A DNA stretch of 63,503 bases from NCBI GenBank assembly GCA_964462125.1, contig CAYWXT010000004.1, forward strand, positions 1-63,503, written 5' to 3'. Position 1 is the first letter of the stretch; each line of letters starts with the position of its first letter. The notes under the pieces were generated by a model. That model was not told the DNA's origin. It was given only the letters and a program-made list of their open reading frames with translations, and did no database searches. The position numbers and the translations under genes were made by a program. This DNA is from JAWLFY01 sp964462125 (GTDB taxonomy: Bacteria; Planctomycetota; Planctomycetia; Pirellulales; Pirellulaceae). This document shows, piece after piece, positions 17,393-26,238 of the stretch.

Positions 17393-18907
17393 ATGCACCA
17401 AATGACTCAGTTTCGAAACAGTTGTCAGCGCCAGCGAATCGGTGGTCCGAGTCACCGACTGCCTTGGGCGTTCGCCGCCTTGTCGGCTGTGTTGGCGGCT
17501 GCCGTACCAGCAGCAGCACAATCCCTGCCACCGCACGGGGCCCAGGCCTCGCCCGACTTTGAGGCAAGTGGATACGTCGTCCCAGCCGGCATGGTATCGC
17601 CCGAGCAGTATCCGTCGGCCGGACCGCAGGTTCCATCCTCTGGGCCCTACCCGCTGTCGCCTGGCATGGACGACTCTGGGGTCGCCCCGGCCGGGTACAT
17701 GAGTGGATGTGACGGTGGGTGCTTTGATAGCGGCCAATACGGCGGCACGGGCGATTGCAGCTGTGCCGGTGGTGGCGGTTGCGGTCTGCTCGGTGGCGGC
17801 GGTTGCGGTCTGCTCGGTGGTGGCGGCATCCGCAGTCGTTTACGCAGTCTTCACTACAAAAGTGGTTTCGACGATCTGTGTTATCTGTTCGGCGGCGTCC
17901 CGATGACGCTGCGAGCGCTGCTTCCCTACAGCGAAGCGGGCCAATGTGCCCAGCGTTGGTACGACGTTTCGGCGGAAGCAACATATCTGGGACACAACCG
18001 GCTCGGCCCCAGCCGCACGGTAACGACACTGGGAACTGGACTCGATAACCCGGTGCTGAACCTTGCCGATGTCGGTTCGACTGACCTCGAAGCGGGCTTC
18101 CGGCTTTCGGCGGCGATGATCTTCGGCCCCGGCGGAAACCTGGAGGTCACCTACATCGGGAACAACGATTGGCATCAACGGGCCGCCGTGACGGATCCCG
18201 ATGCCGGCCTGTTCTCCTTCATCAGCGAGTTCGGGACCGCGCCGCTCAATGGTTTCGACGACACGGACCGCTCGCTGCGTCAAAGCCTCGACATGGAAAG
18301 CACCTTTCACAGCGGCGAGGTCAATTACCGCCGCCGGACCGTCGGCCCCAACTGCCGATTCCAGGCCTCCTGGCTTGTCGGGCTGAGATACCTTCGCTAC
18401 GACAACGGCTTGCTCTACGCCGCCCTGGGCGAAGAGGACAACACGGTCAATGAGGACCTGCCGCGTTTCTTCTCAACGAATGACGTGGTCAAGAACGACC
18501 TGGCCGGGGCTCAGATTGGCGGCGACCTGTGGTGGAACGTGATCCCCGGGGTCAATCTGGGTGTCGGCGCCAAAGGGGCTTGGCTGAACAACGACATCGA
18601 CCGCCGCACCACCTTGACCGCCAACTCGATCGACGCCGGCGGGGCAGGAGAGGAATCGGTCACCAGCGGCGGCAGCGACAGCACGGTCGCGGGGGAACTG
18701 GAAGCGACCGCGGTCTATCGGCTGAGCCACTCCTGGTCCTTGCGCTCCTCGTACTACCTGTTGGCGATCGAGGATGTCGCGGTCGGCACAGCGGATGCCC
18801 AAACCGTTCGCGGCTTTGTCCAAGAGGGGCCAGCGCCCGAACCGGACTTGGTTCACGACCGCCTGGTGATCCAGGGTGTGACCTTCGGTGCCGAGTACCT
18901 CTGGTAG
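17393..18907 (+). CDS. BBP7 family outer-membrane beta-barrel protein
   Basis: 504 residues with an exported N-terminus (hydrophobic AFAALSAVLAAAVPAAAQ). A Gly/Cys-rich segment with a duplicated GCGLLGGG octapeptide follows. From about 170 onward there are alternating hydrophobic strands such as WYDVSAEATYLGHNR, LEAGFRLSAAMIFGPGGNLEVTYIG, FQASWLVGLRYLRYDNG and SLRSSYYLLAIED. The chain ends GVTFGAEYLW, a typical aromatic C-terminal barrel strand. This pattern fits the planctomycete BBP7 (DUF1551) family; its role is unknown, presumably structural or porin-like. Start is ATG 17393. Confidence 0.85.
   Translation: MHQMTQFRNSCQRQRIGGPSHRLPWAFAALSAVLAAAVPAAAQSLPPHGAQASPDFEASGYVVPAGMVSPEQYPSAGPQVPSSGPYPLSPGMDDSGVAPAGYMSGCDGGCFDSGQYGGTGDCSCAGGGGCGLLGGGGCGLLGGGGIRSRLRSLHYKSGFDDLCYLFGGVPMTLRALLPYSEAGQCAQRWYDVSAEATYLGHNRLGPSRTVTTLGTGLDNPVLNLADVGSTDLEAGFRLSAAMIFGPGGNLEVTYIGNNDWHQRAAVTDPDAGLFSFISEFGTAPLNGFDDTDRSLRQSLDMESTFHSGEVNYRRRTVGPNCRFQASWLVGLRYLRYDNGLLYAALGEEDNTVNEDLPRFFSTNDVVKNDLAGAQIGGDLWWNVIPGVNLGVGAKGAWLNNDIDRRTTLTANSIDAGGAGEESVTSGGSDSTVAGELEATAVYRLSHSWSLRSSYYLLAIEDVAVGTADAQTVRGFVQEGPAPEPDLVHDRLVIQGVTFGAEYLW
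17777..17824 (+). repeat. Two 24-bp tandem copies in the BBP7 gene
   Basis: GGTTGCGGTCTGCTCGGTGG plus GGC is followed by a second copy with one mismatch. It encodes GCGLLGGG twice in a Gly/Cys-rich, presumably flexible segment before the barrel. Confidence 0.85.
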
Positions 18908-18936
18908 ACCGATAAGCAAATCCCGAGGCCCTAGGA

Positions 18937-20529
18937 TCAGCGATTTTTGCCCTTGGGGGGAGCATCGAGCGGGATCAATGGGAACGATTCCGACGGCTCT
19001 CGGTTCTGCTCCATCATCGTCGCCAGCCGCTCGACAATCTCGGGATGATCCTCCGCAACGTCGTTCTGCTCCCCGACGTCCTCGGCCAAATTGTAAAGCT
19101 CGATCGTCAGGTCGCCGCGATTCATGTTTTGTCGGATCGCTTTCCAGTCACCGACCCGAATCGATTGCTGGCCTCCGTAAGCGGGAAATTCCCGGTACAG
19201 ATAGCTCCGTGACTCCTGTCGCTCTCCCTGCAACGCCGGCAGCAGGCTGAGTCCGTTGACCTCCTCGGGCACCTCGGACGCCGCTCCCACCGCGTCCAGA
19301 ATAGTCGGAAGCCAGTCTTCGAAACCGCTGACGTAGTCGCTCGTTGTCCCGGCGGAAACCTTGCCTGGCCAGCGAACGATGGTTGGGACGCGGACGCCCC
19401 CTTCGTACAATGATCCCTTCAATCCACGCAGCTCTCCGACGCTTTCAAAGAACTCGTAATCGACCTCTTCCTCCAGATGGGTCGTACCATTATCGGAGCT
19501 GAAGATCACCAGCGTGTTGTCGCTCAGCCCGAGTTCATCCAGCAGATCAAGGACGTTGCCGATGTTGCGGTCCAGCCGCGTGATCATCGCTGCGTAAGCC
19601 GCCCGTGGGGTGAAGTGGGGCGTGTATCCCCGGCCGCTGGCGCGGGTGAACGGTGGGTCGTGCCAACCGAGATCCAGATACGGCTCAAGCTCCTCGTCCG
19701 GGACGTGTAACGCCACATGCGGGATGATCGATGGATAGTAAAGGAAGAAAGGCCGGTCCTGGTTCTCCTGAATGAACTCCAAGGCTTGGGCGTTGATGTG
19801 GTCCGGGGCGTAGTCCTCGCCTTTGAACACGTCATAGCTCTGCGGATCGGACGGATCGGCCCCGTCGGGGAGCGAAGCGTGTCCCGGAACCGGCGGTTGG
19901 TTGTTCAACGGCGTTCGCTCGTCATCGTCCCAGAGGTAATCGGGGTAATAACTGTGAGCGTGTGCCTGACAGTTGTAGCCGAAGAAGCGGTCGACGCCTT
20001 GCGACAATGGTTCGCCGGAGGAGTCGGGACCGCCAAGCCCCCATTTGCCGAACGCCCCGGTCACGTAGCCTTGATCGCGCATCAACTCCGCCACCGTGAC
20101 TTCACTCTCCGGGATCGGCCATTGCCCCTCGGGCGGTGTCGATCGATTGCTGCGAACGTAAGCGTGCCCCGGATCTTTGCCGGTCATCAAGACACATCGC
20201 GACGGGGCACACACCGGACTCCCCGCGTAATGCTGCGTCATCCGGACGCCCTGGCGAGCCAGTGCATCCAACCGCGGCGTCCGGATCTTTGTCTGACCAT
20301 AGCTGCCGACTTCCCGGTAGCCGAGATCATCGGCGACGATCAACACGACGTTGGGAGGGGAGTCGTCCGCAGCGTTGACCTCCGCCAGCGAAGACCCACC
20401 GAGCGCAAGCGCGATCCCGACCAGTAACCCTCGGCCCCATTCGCGCCGTCTCGATACCGCCGTCAGAAACGGGACGGCAAGCCTGCCCGACCCCACATGC
20501 CTTCGTCGCTCACTGTTCATCATCCACAT
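18937..20529 (-). CDS. Type I sulfatase, exported
   Basis: 530 residues. After a signal sequence (hydrophobic GLLVGIALALGGSSLA) the sulfatase core opens with NVVLIVADDLGYREVGSYGQ (metal aspartates). The formylglycine motif C107-A-P-S-R follows, then GKWGLGGPDSSGEP, and SSDNGTTH as the second metal pair. The active Cys needs conversion to formylglycine by an FGE or anSME not encoded as a free gene here. The substrate is probably a sulfated polysaccharide ester. ATG 20529 or ATG 20520 can start it. It diverges from the single-heme protein gene. Confidence 0.93.
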   Translation of the reverse strand: MWMMNSERRRHVGSGRLAVPFLTAVSRRREWGRGLLVGIALALGGSSLAEVNAADDSPPNVVLIVADDLGYREVGSYGQTKIRTPRLDALARQGVRMTQHYAGSPVCAPSRCVLMTGKDPGHAYVRSNRSTPPEGQWPIPESEVTVAELMRDQGYVTGAFGKWGLGGPDSSGEPLSQGVDRFFGYNCQAHAHSYYPDYLWDDDERTPLNNQPPVPGHASLPDGADPSDPQSYDVFKGEDYAPDHINAQALEFIQENQDRPFFLYYPSIIPHVALHVPDEELEPYLDLGWHDPPFTRASGRGYTPHFTPRAAYAAMITRLDRNIGNVLDLLDELGLSDNTLVIFSSDNGTTHLEEEVDYEFFESVGELRGLKGSLYEGGVRVPTIVRWPGKVSAGTTSDYVSGFEDWLPTILDAVGAASEVPEEVNGLSLLPALQGERQESRSYLYREFPAYGGQQSIRVGDWKAIRQNMNRGDLTIELYNLAEDVGEQNDVAEDHPEIVERLATMMEQNREPSESFPLIPLDAPPKGKNR

Positions 20530-20830
20530 CCGATACTCGTCCGAGGTTGCGGTACCATCGACATCACGTGCCGTTCATCGGCGTCCAGAATAGACGATCG
20601 CGGGCCGGCGGGCCACGCTGTCTTCATCGCCATCGGATGCCTGCACCCCCGATGATACGGTGGGTCTCCTGAGGCATCGCTCCGGTCACCGGAGGCGGAC
20701 AAAACAGGACCTTGACATCCATAATTGACAGCGATAGTTTAAAAGTTCGTTTGCAATGGGGGGCTGGCCGCGCCGCGGGGCGCGGCCGCGTTTTCGCAGC
20801 CGCGACCTTGATGTGAGGTTGATCGAACCG
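20530..20830. other. 301-bp divergent intergenic region
   Basis: Between the sulfatase and the heme protein genes. No coding frame or RNA gene is supported. The only suggestive signal is the promoter-like pair at 20712-20740, pointing to the heme protein. Confidence 0.5.
20712..20740 (+). promoter_or_regulatory. Possible sigma70-type promoter
   Basis: TTGACA at 20712-20717, a 17-bp spacer, then TAGTTT at 20735-20740, in a locally AT-rich patch about 90 bp before the heme protein start. The -35 is perfect but the -10 is weak. Confidence 0.3.
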
Positions 20831-22156
20831 ATGAACGACGCGTTTGCTCCGGGACCGCGATGTCCCTTGTTCGTCACCATGGTGTTGCTTGGAATCGGCG
20901 CGGGCTCCTTCGCGTGGTCCCAGTCGGCTTCGTACGAGCGGCCCCCGATCGACTATCTCGGCGCCGAGGTGCATGACCGGGTGGCCCAGCTTTCGACGCA
21001 GATGGAGGAGGGTCAGCTGGAGCTGGATTACGACGCGGACCACGGGTATTTGCCAGCGGTTCTGGCGGCGTTGGAGATTCCCAAAAGTTCGCAGGTGCTG
21101 GTCTTTTCCAAGACGAGTTTGCAACTGCATCGCATTTCACCGCGGCGGCCACGGGCGCTCTACTTCAACGTCGACGTCTATGTCGGCTGGTGCCAGAACG
21201 GAGACGTGTTGGAGTTGGCGGCAACCGATCCCGAGCAGGGGGCGACGTTCTACACACTGGAGCAGTCCCAAGAGGAATCACCGCGGCTGGTCCGGGACCG
21301 CGGTCAATGCTTGAGCTGTCACGCCTCGAGTCGGACCCAGGGGGTTCCTGGCTATGTGATCCGCAGCGTCTTTGTCGATGCAGCAGGTCACGCGATGCTG
21401 GGGACTCACACCTACACGACCGACCACACCAGCCCGTTCGACGAGCGCTGGGGGGGTTGGTACGTGACCGGACAGCACGGCCAGATGCGGCACATGGGAA
21501 ACGTGACCAGCCGCGAGGAGGGGCGGGAGCTGCTGACCGATCGCAAAGCGGGGGCTAACCGCGAGTCGTTGGAGGAGATCGTCAACACCGACCCCTATCT
21601 CACCCCCCACAGCGATCTGGTCGCCTTGATGGTGTTGGAGCACCAGACGCAGATGCACAACGCGATTGCCGCAGCGAACTACGAGACCCGGGAGGCACTG
21701 CACCAATCATCTCAGATGAACGAGTTGTTGGAGCGTGAGCCGGGCACGATCAGCGACAGCGCCGAGCGGCGTATCGACGCCTCGGCCGATCGGGTCCTGC
21801 GTTACTTGCTAATGTGCGACGAGTTTGAACTCACCGACCCCGTTTCGGGCACCAGCGGGTTTGCCGAGGAGTTCGCCGGCCGGGGAATTCAGGATTCTCG
21901 AGGGCGATCCCTGCGCGAGCTGGATCTGCAGCGACGGCTGTTTCGCTATCCTTGCAGCTACCTGATCCACTCCCCCGCCTTCGACGGTTTACCCGACGAG
22001 GTCCGCGGCCGGGTATTGAGTCGCCTCGCAGCGATCCTGCAGGGCGATGACGACTCCTCCGATTTCGACCACCTCTCGAAGACCGACCGTCGCAAGATCT
22101 TCGAGATTCTGATGGAAACCAAGCCGGAATTCGCAGATTCGGTGGCGGCAATGTGA
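20831..22156 (+). CDS. Exported single-heme (CXXCH) protein of unknown function
   Basis: 441 residues from ATG 20831. An N-terminal hydrophobic segment (LFVTMVLLGIGAGSFAWS) serves as signal or anchor. One c-type heme motif, C160-L-S-C-H164, lies in a conserved-looking context (RDRGQCLSCHASSRTQGVPG), followed by LGTHTYTTDHTSPFDERWGGWYVTG. Such proteins recur in planctomycetes as cytochrome-like hypothetical proteins, and a redox role is likely. I do not know its partner. The C-terminal half is helical and charged. The upstream open frame (from 20756) is arginine-rich and not used. Confidence 0.78.
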   Translation: MNDAFAPGPRCPLFVTMVLLGIGAGSFAWSQSASYERPPIDYLGAEVHDRVAQLSTQMEEGQLELDYDADHGYLPAVLAALEIPKSSQVLVFSKTSLQLHRISPRRPRALYFNVDVYVGWCQNGDVLELAATDPEQGATFYTLEQSQEESPRLVRDRGQCLSCHASSRTQGVPGYVIRSVFVDAAGHAMLGTHTYTTDHTSPFDERWGGWYVTGQHGQMRHMGNVTSREEGRELLTDRKAGANRESLEEIVNTDPYLTPHSDLVALMVLEHQTQMHNAIAAANYETREALHQSSQMNELLEREPGTISDSAERRIDASADRVLRYLLMCDEFELTDPVSGTSGFAEEFAGRGIQDSRGRSLRELDLQRRLFRYPCSYLIHSPAFDGLPDEVRGRVLSRLAAILQGDDDSSDFDHLSKTDRRKIFEILMETKPEFADSVAAM

Positions 22157-22192
22157 GTCGACAGGCTGGCAGCCTGTGCTACGTCGGTTCGG

Positions 22193-22675
22193 TCACCTCG
22201 GCTTGGCGGCTTTGAGTGACGCCTGGTGAAGTTTATCCAGCTGGGCCAGCGATGCCTCCGGGTTCGCTTCGATCTTTTCAATGCAGGGGGGGCAGCAGAC
22301 GTAAAAGACCTGGCCTTCCACGATCGTCCATTTCGGTTCGCTGGGAAGTTCGTTCTCCATCACGGGACAAATCCGCTGTCCTTTGATGAAGTTTTGATGG
22401 ACGGTCGCCCAGTGCTCCCGATCGACCTGACCGTCCAGGCAACCCTCACAGCAGAAGTGCAGGGTCAACTTGCCGACTTTCGCTTTGACCGGTTCACCGT
22501 GGGTTCCCAGTTCGTTCCCCGTCACCGGACAGATTTTCTGGACCGACATCCGCAGCTGGTCACGCTTCGCTTGCAACTCTTGCGGCGTTTCGCCACCAGG
22601 TTCAACCGCCGCTACCCAAGCGGGTGCCGAGAGGAACACGACCATCAGGGAAAGGATTTTCCAGTACAAATTCAT
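22193..22675 (-). CDS. Small exported protein with two CPV...CCxxC metal-binding-like motifs
   Basis: 160 residues, signal peptide 1-23 (MNLYWKILSLMVVFLSAPAW). Two similar units follow. In the first, ICPV holds Cys49 and CCEGC holds Cys75, 76 and 79. In the second, ICPV holds Cys103 and CCPPC holds Cys127, 128 and 131. The same unit ends the CusB-like adaptor two genes upstream. The pattern suggests thiol binding of soft metals (Cu/Ag) in the periplasm, as a chaperone or buffer; this is inference from motif and operon. It is the last gene of the efflux operon, 62 bp after cusA. Start is ATG 22675. Confidence 0.85.
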   Translation of the reverse strand: MNLYWKILSLMVVFLSAPAWVAAVEPGGETPQELQAKRDQLRMSVQKICPVTGNELGTHGEPVKAKVGKLTLHFCCEGCLDGQVDREHWATVHQNFIKGQRICPVMENELPSEPKWTIVEGQVFYVCCPPCIEKIEANPEASLAQLDKLHQASLKAAKPR

Positions 22676-22737
22676 AGCAGTTCTCCAATTGAGATTTCAA
22701 CGAAACACAAAACACACGACGAACGGATCGACCGCAC

Positions 22738-25700
22738 TCAGGCGGCTTGGCGAGGAAATTCAGCGGCAGCTTCATCCGCCGGTCCCATGCCCGCCCGGAG
22801 GGCAACTTCTTGGGTCGCACAAAACACAGCGGGAACGACAAGCAGGGTGACCAACTCAACGCACATCCCACCGAATACAGGTAACGCCATCGCGCGGGCA
22901 ACATCGGCCCCGCGTCCGGTGGCCAGCAGCACGGGCACCAATGCGACCAACGTCGTGCCCGTGGTCATCAAGCAGGGGCGAATTCGCCGCAGACCCGCCT
23001 CGACGGTCGCCTCGCGAATCGCGGCAATCGAATTCGGCTGTCGCTTCTGGAAGGCTTGTTTCAGATAGGTCGCGATCACGACCCCGTCATCGACGGCGAT
23101 CCCGAACAAGGCGATGAAGCCGATCCAGATCGCGGTGTTCATCTCCGTTGCCGTGATCGCCAGCAGGATCATTCCGCCGCCAAAGGCGACCGGAATGCCG
23201 GTGAATACCGCCAGGGATAGGGAGAGCTGGCGAAACTGGAAATAGATGATCAACAGATTGATCAAAATGACGACCGGGACCACCCACATCAGCCGCTGAT
23301 TGGCTTCGACTTGATTGCGGAACGAGCCGACCGCTTCGAGTTCGAAGTTGCCGTCGGGAAAGGAGAGTTCGCCGCGCTGGCGGGCGGCGGCCAGCGCGGC
23401 CATGACGCCGTCGACGGTTTCCAAGTCTCCCTTCATTCCGGCGGGAGAGAACGAAATGTGGGCGACCAGGCGGGCGTCTTCACTGTTGATCATTCCCGGG
23501 CCCCACGAGGTGGACAGATCGGCCAATCGATCAAGCGGCACGATTTCGCCCCCGTGGGTCACGACGGGGATTTCGCCGAGTCTGTCGATCTGGCCCCGAA
23601 CGTCGCGATGAAAGCGGACCTGGATCGGAAACCGCTCCCGGCCCTCGACGGTCGTGGTGACATCGAGCCCGCCGAGTCCCGCGGCGATGATTTGGTTGAC
23701 CGCCATCGTGGTCATGCCATAGCGGGAGGATTCTTCGCGATCGACATCGAATTCGAAGTACGGCTTGCCCATCACGATGTCGGGGTTGACCGAGCGGTCG
23801 TCGACCAGCGGAATCTGCTTCAGTTGATCGGCGACGCGACCGGCGGCTTTGGAGAGACCTTCCAACGTGTCGCCGTAGATCCGTACCGCCATCGACGCCT
23901 TGATGCCGCTTTGCAGCATCACCACGCGGCCCTCGATCGGCTGCAGCGGTGAGGCGGGCGTGATCCCGGGCAGCGTCGCGACGCGGTTGATCTCGTCCCA
24001 GATCGCCCGCTCGGTCATCCCTTCCCGCCACGCTTCTTTCGGCTTGAGCATCACGTAGGTTTCAATCATCGCCGCCGGGGCGGGGTCGAGCGCCGATTCG
24101 ACACGCCCGATCTTGCCCAGCACGTTTTCGACCTCCGGGATCTGCTTGATCATCGTGTCCTGGGTCTGCAGCACCTCCATCGCCTGATTGAAACTCGCCG
24201 CCGGATAGAGGCTCGGCATGTAAAACCAACTCCCCTCATCAAGGGCGATCCAGTCATCCGATTCCAAGCCGGGCAACAGGTGTTTGGCATCGGCATAGCC
24301 GGGGATCGCATTCAGGTCGGCCCCCAGTCGCGAGGCCACCCGTTCCAACGGCTGCAGCAGTCGCGGCAACCCCAGCCAGCCGCCGAGTCCCAGGAGGCAA
24401 ATCAATCCTGGAATCACGAAGAACGCCGGCCGGTGCGCCAGCACCCACCGCAGCGTCGGCTCATAGGCGGCCCGGACGACCCGGCTCAGCGGGCTCGATT
24501 CAATCGGCACGATCCGTTCCCGGCTGATCCAGTAACCGGCGGCGAATCCGACCAGTGCCGAGACGCCAACGACCATGCCCCAGGACCATCCCAACAGCTG
24601 GGCCAGTTCCGCGCCCCACAAGCCTGCCGCGGTGCCAGCTGCCAACGTGGCGACGCCGAGGCCGCTGAGCGACGATCGGCCGCGCCCGCTCCACGCCCCC
24701 TTTCCCATCGCCCCGCCGCGTTTGAGCAACACGCGGCAGAGTAGCGGCACGAGAACCACGGCGACGATCAAGCTGGCGACCAGGGCAAACGTTTTCGTCC
24801 AGGCCAGGGGGGCAAACAACCGATAATCCCGGCCAGTGAGAAGGAACACGGGCAGGAAGCTCACCACCGTGGTCGTCACCGCCGTGATCACCGCTGGCAC
24901 CACCTCGAGCGCCGCCTCGCGAATCACCTTCAACCGCTCAGTCCGGCCCCCCCGCGAACCGTCACTCTCCCACGTCGCCAAGTGGGAGTAGACATTCTCC
25001 GACACGATGATCGAGACATCGACCATGGTCCCGACGGCGATCGCGATCCCCGCGAGCGACATGATATTTGCATCGACCGAGAATAGCCGCATGGCAATGA
25101 ATGACATCAGGACCGCCATCGGCAATGTGATCGCAACGACGAGGCTCGCACGGATGTGCAGCAAGAACAACAACACGACCACGATCGTGATAACGATCTG
25201 TTGAGTCAGTGCCCCCGTCAACGTCGTCACCGTCTCGTTGATCAACTGCGTGCGGTCATAGATTCCCTGGATCTTGATCCCTTCCAACTGCGGCTCCAGG
25301 GCATCGATTTTTTCTTTGACACGGTCGATCACCTCGCGCGGATTCTCTCCGTACCGCATCACGACGACGCCGCCGACCGCTTCGGACCCGTTGAAGTCGA
25401 GCGCTCCACGGCGAAAGGCCGGGCCGAGTTGGACGGCCGCCACATCACGAAGCTGTACCGGCACCCCGTCGCGGGAGGTGATCACCGTGTTTTCGATCTG
25501 CTCGATCGTCTCGGGTTCGCTCTTGCCAGCTCCGATGAACCCTTTCCCGCGAACGATGAACTCCATTCCGCCCGATTCGACCGTTTTGGCGCCGACATCG
25601 ATATTGGAAGCGTCGACGGCATCGATCAACTGACGAAGCGTGACGTCGTGGTACCGCAAGCGGTCCGGATCCACCTCCACCTGATACTGCTTTACGTAGC

Positions 25701-26238
25701 CGCCAATGGAGGCGACTTCCGCGACGCCCGGGACTGACTGCAGCGCGTACTTGATGAAAAAGTCTTGGCGGCTGCGGAGCTCCGCCAGATCCATCCCCGC
25801 CGGCGGCTGAAGAACGTAGTAGTAGATCTGACCGAGCGGCGTTGCATCGGGAGCGAGCTGCGGGGTGACCTCGTCAGGCAAGTCGTCGGCGACGGTGCCG
25901 AGCTGTTCCGCGACGCGCGAGCGGGCCCAATAGAAATCGACCCCGTCCTCGAAGGTAACCTGGACGAAGCTGAAGCCGAACATGCTCTTGCCACGGACAC
26001 TCTTCGCCCCGGGGACCGCTTGCAGCGCCACCGACAGCGGATAGGTCACCTGGTCTTCGATGTCCTTTGGAGAGCGGCCGGGCCAGGTCGACAGCAGGAT
26101 GACTTGGTTTTCGGCAACATTCGGGATCGCGTCGAGCGGGACCTCATGGATCGCTCTCCAGCCGAAGAACAGCACAGCAATCAGTGCGATCGACACCACC
26201 AATCGCTCGTGGATGACGAAATCGAGTAACTTGCTCAT
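22738..26238 (-). CDS. cusA: CusA-type heavy-metal RND efflux permease
   Basis: 1166 residues, the inner-membrane proton-driven pump of a tripartite Cu(I)/Ag(I)-type exporter. The N-terminus (HERLVVSIALIAVLFFGW) and paired RND architecture are intact. TM4 carries GTMVDVSIIVSENVY and TM10 carries GIAVDDGVVIATYL with the proton-relay acids. Methionines aligned with the CusA metal path are present in MPSLYP, APAAMIETYVMLKP and GRVVMLQSGIK, which argues for Cu/Ag rather than Zn/Co. An insert-like segment near 500-640 has extra hydrophobic stretches. Its ATG overlaps the adaptor stop by ATGA at 26235-26238, so translation is coupled. Confidence 0.93.
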   Translation of the reverse strand: MSKLLDFVIHERLVVSIALIAVLFFGWRAIHEVPLDAIPNVAENQVILLSTWPGRSPKDIEDQVTYPLSVALQAVPGAKSVRGKSMFGFSFVQVTFEDGVDFYWARSRVAEQLGTVADDLPDEVTPQLAPDATPLGQIYYYVLQPPAGMDLAELRSRQDFFIKYALQSVPGVAEVASIGGYVKQYQVEVDPDRLRYHDVTLRQLIDAVDASNIDVGAKTVESGGMEFIVRGKGFIGAGKSEPETIEQIENTVITSRDGVPVQLRDVAAVQLGPAFRRGALDFNGSEAVGGVVVMRYGENPREVIDRVKEKIDALEPQLEGIKIQGIYDRTQLINETVTTLTGALTQQIVITIVVVLLFLLHIRASLVVAITLPMAVLMSFIAMRLFSVDANIMSLAGIAIAVGTMVDVSIIVSENVYSHLATWESDGSRGGRTERLKVIREAALEVVPAVITAVTTTVVSFLPVFLLTGRDYRLFAPLAWTKTFALVASLIVAVVLVPLLCRVLLKRGGAMGKGAWSGRGRSSLSGLGVATLAAGTAAGLWGAELAQLLGWSWGMVVGVSALVGFAAGYWISRERIVPIESSPLSRVVRAAYEPTLRWVLAHRPAFFVIPGLICLLGLGGWLGLPRLLQPLERVASRLGADLNAIPGYADAKHLLPGLESDDWIALDEGSWFYMPSLYPAASFNQAMEVLQTQDTMIKQIPEVENVLGKIGRVESALDPAPAAMIETYVMLKPKEAWREGMTERAIWDEINRVATLPGITPASPLQPIEGRVVMLQSGIKASMAVRIYGDTLEGLSKAAGRVADQLKQIPLVDDRSVNPDIVMGKPYFEFDVDREESSRYGMTTMAVNQIIAAGLGGLDVTTTVEGRERFPIQVRFHRDVRGQIDRLGEIPVVTHGGEIVPLDRLADLSTSWGPGMINSEDARLVAHISFSPAGMKGDLETVDGVMAALAAARQRGELSFPDGNFELEAVGSFRNQVEANQRLMWVVPVVILINLLIIYFQFRQLSLSLAVFTGIPVAFGGGMILLAITATEMNTAIWIGFIALFGIAVDDGVVIATYLKQAFQKRQPNSIAAIREATVEAGLRRIRPCLMTTGTTLVALVPVLLATGRGADVARAMALPVFGGMCVELVTLLVVPAVFCATQEVALRAGMGPADEAAAEFPRQAA

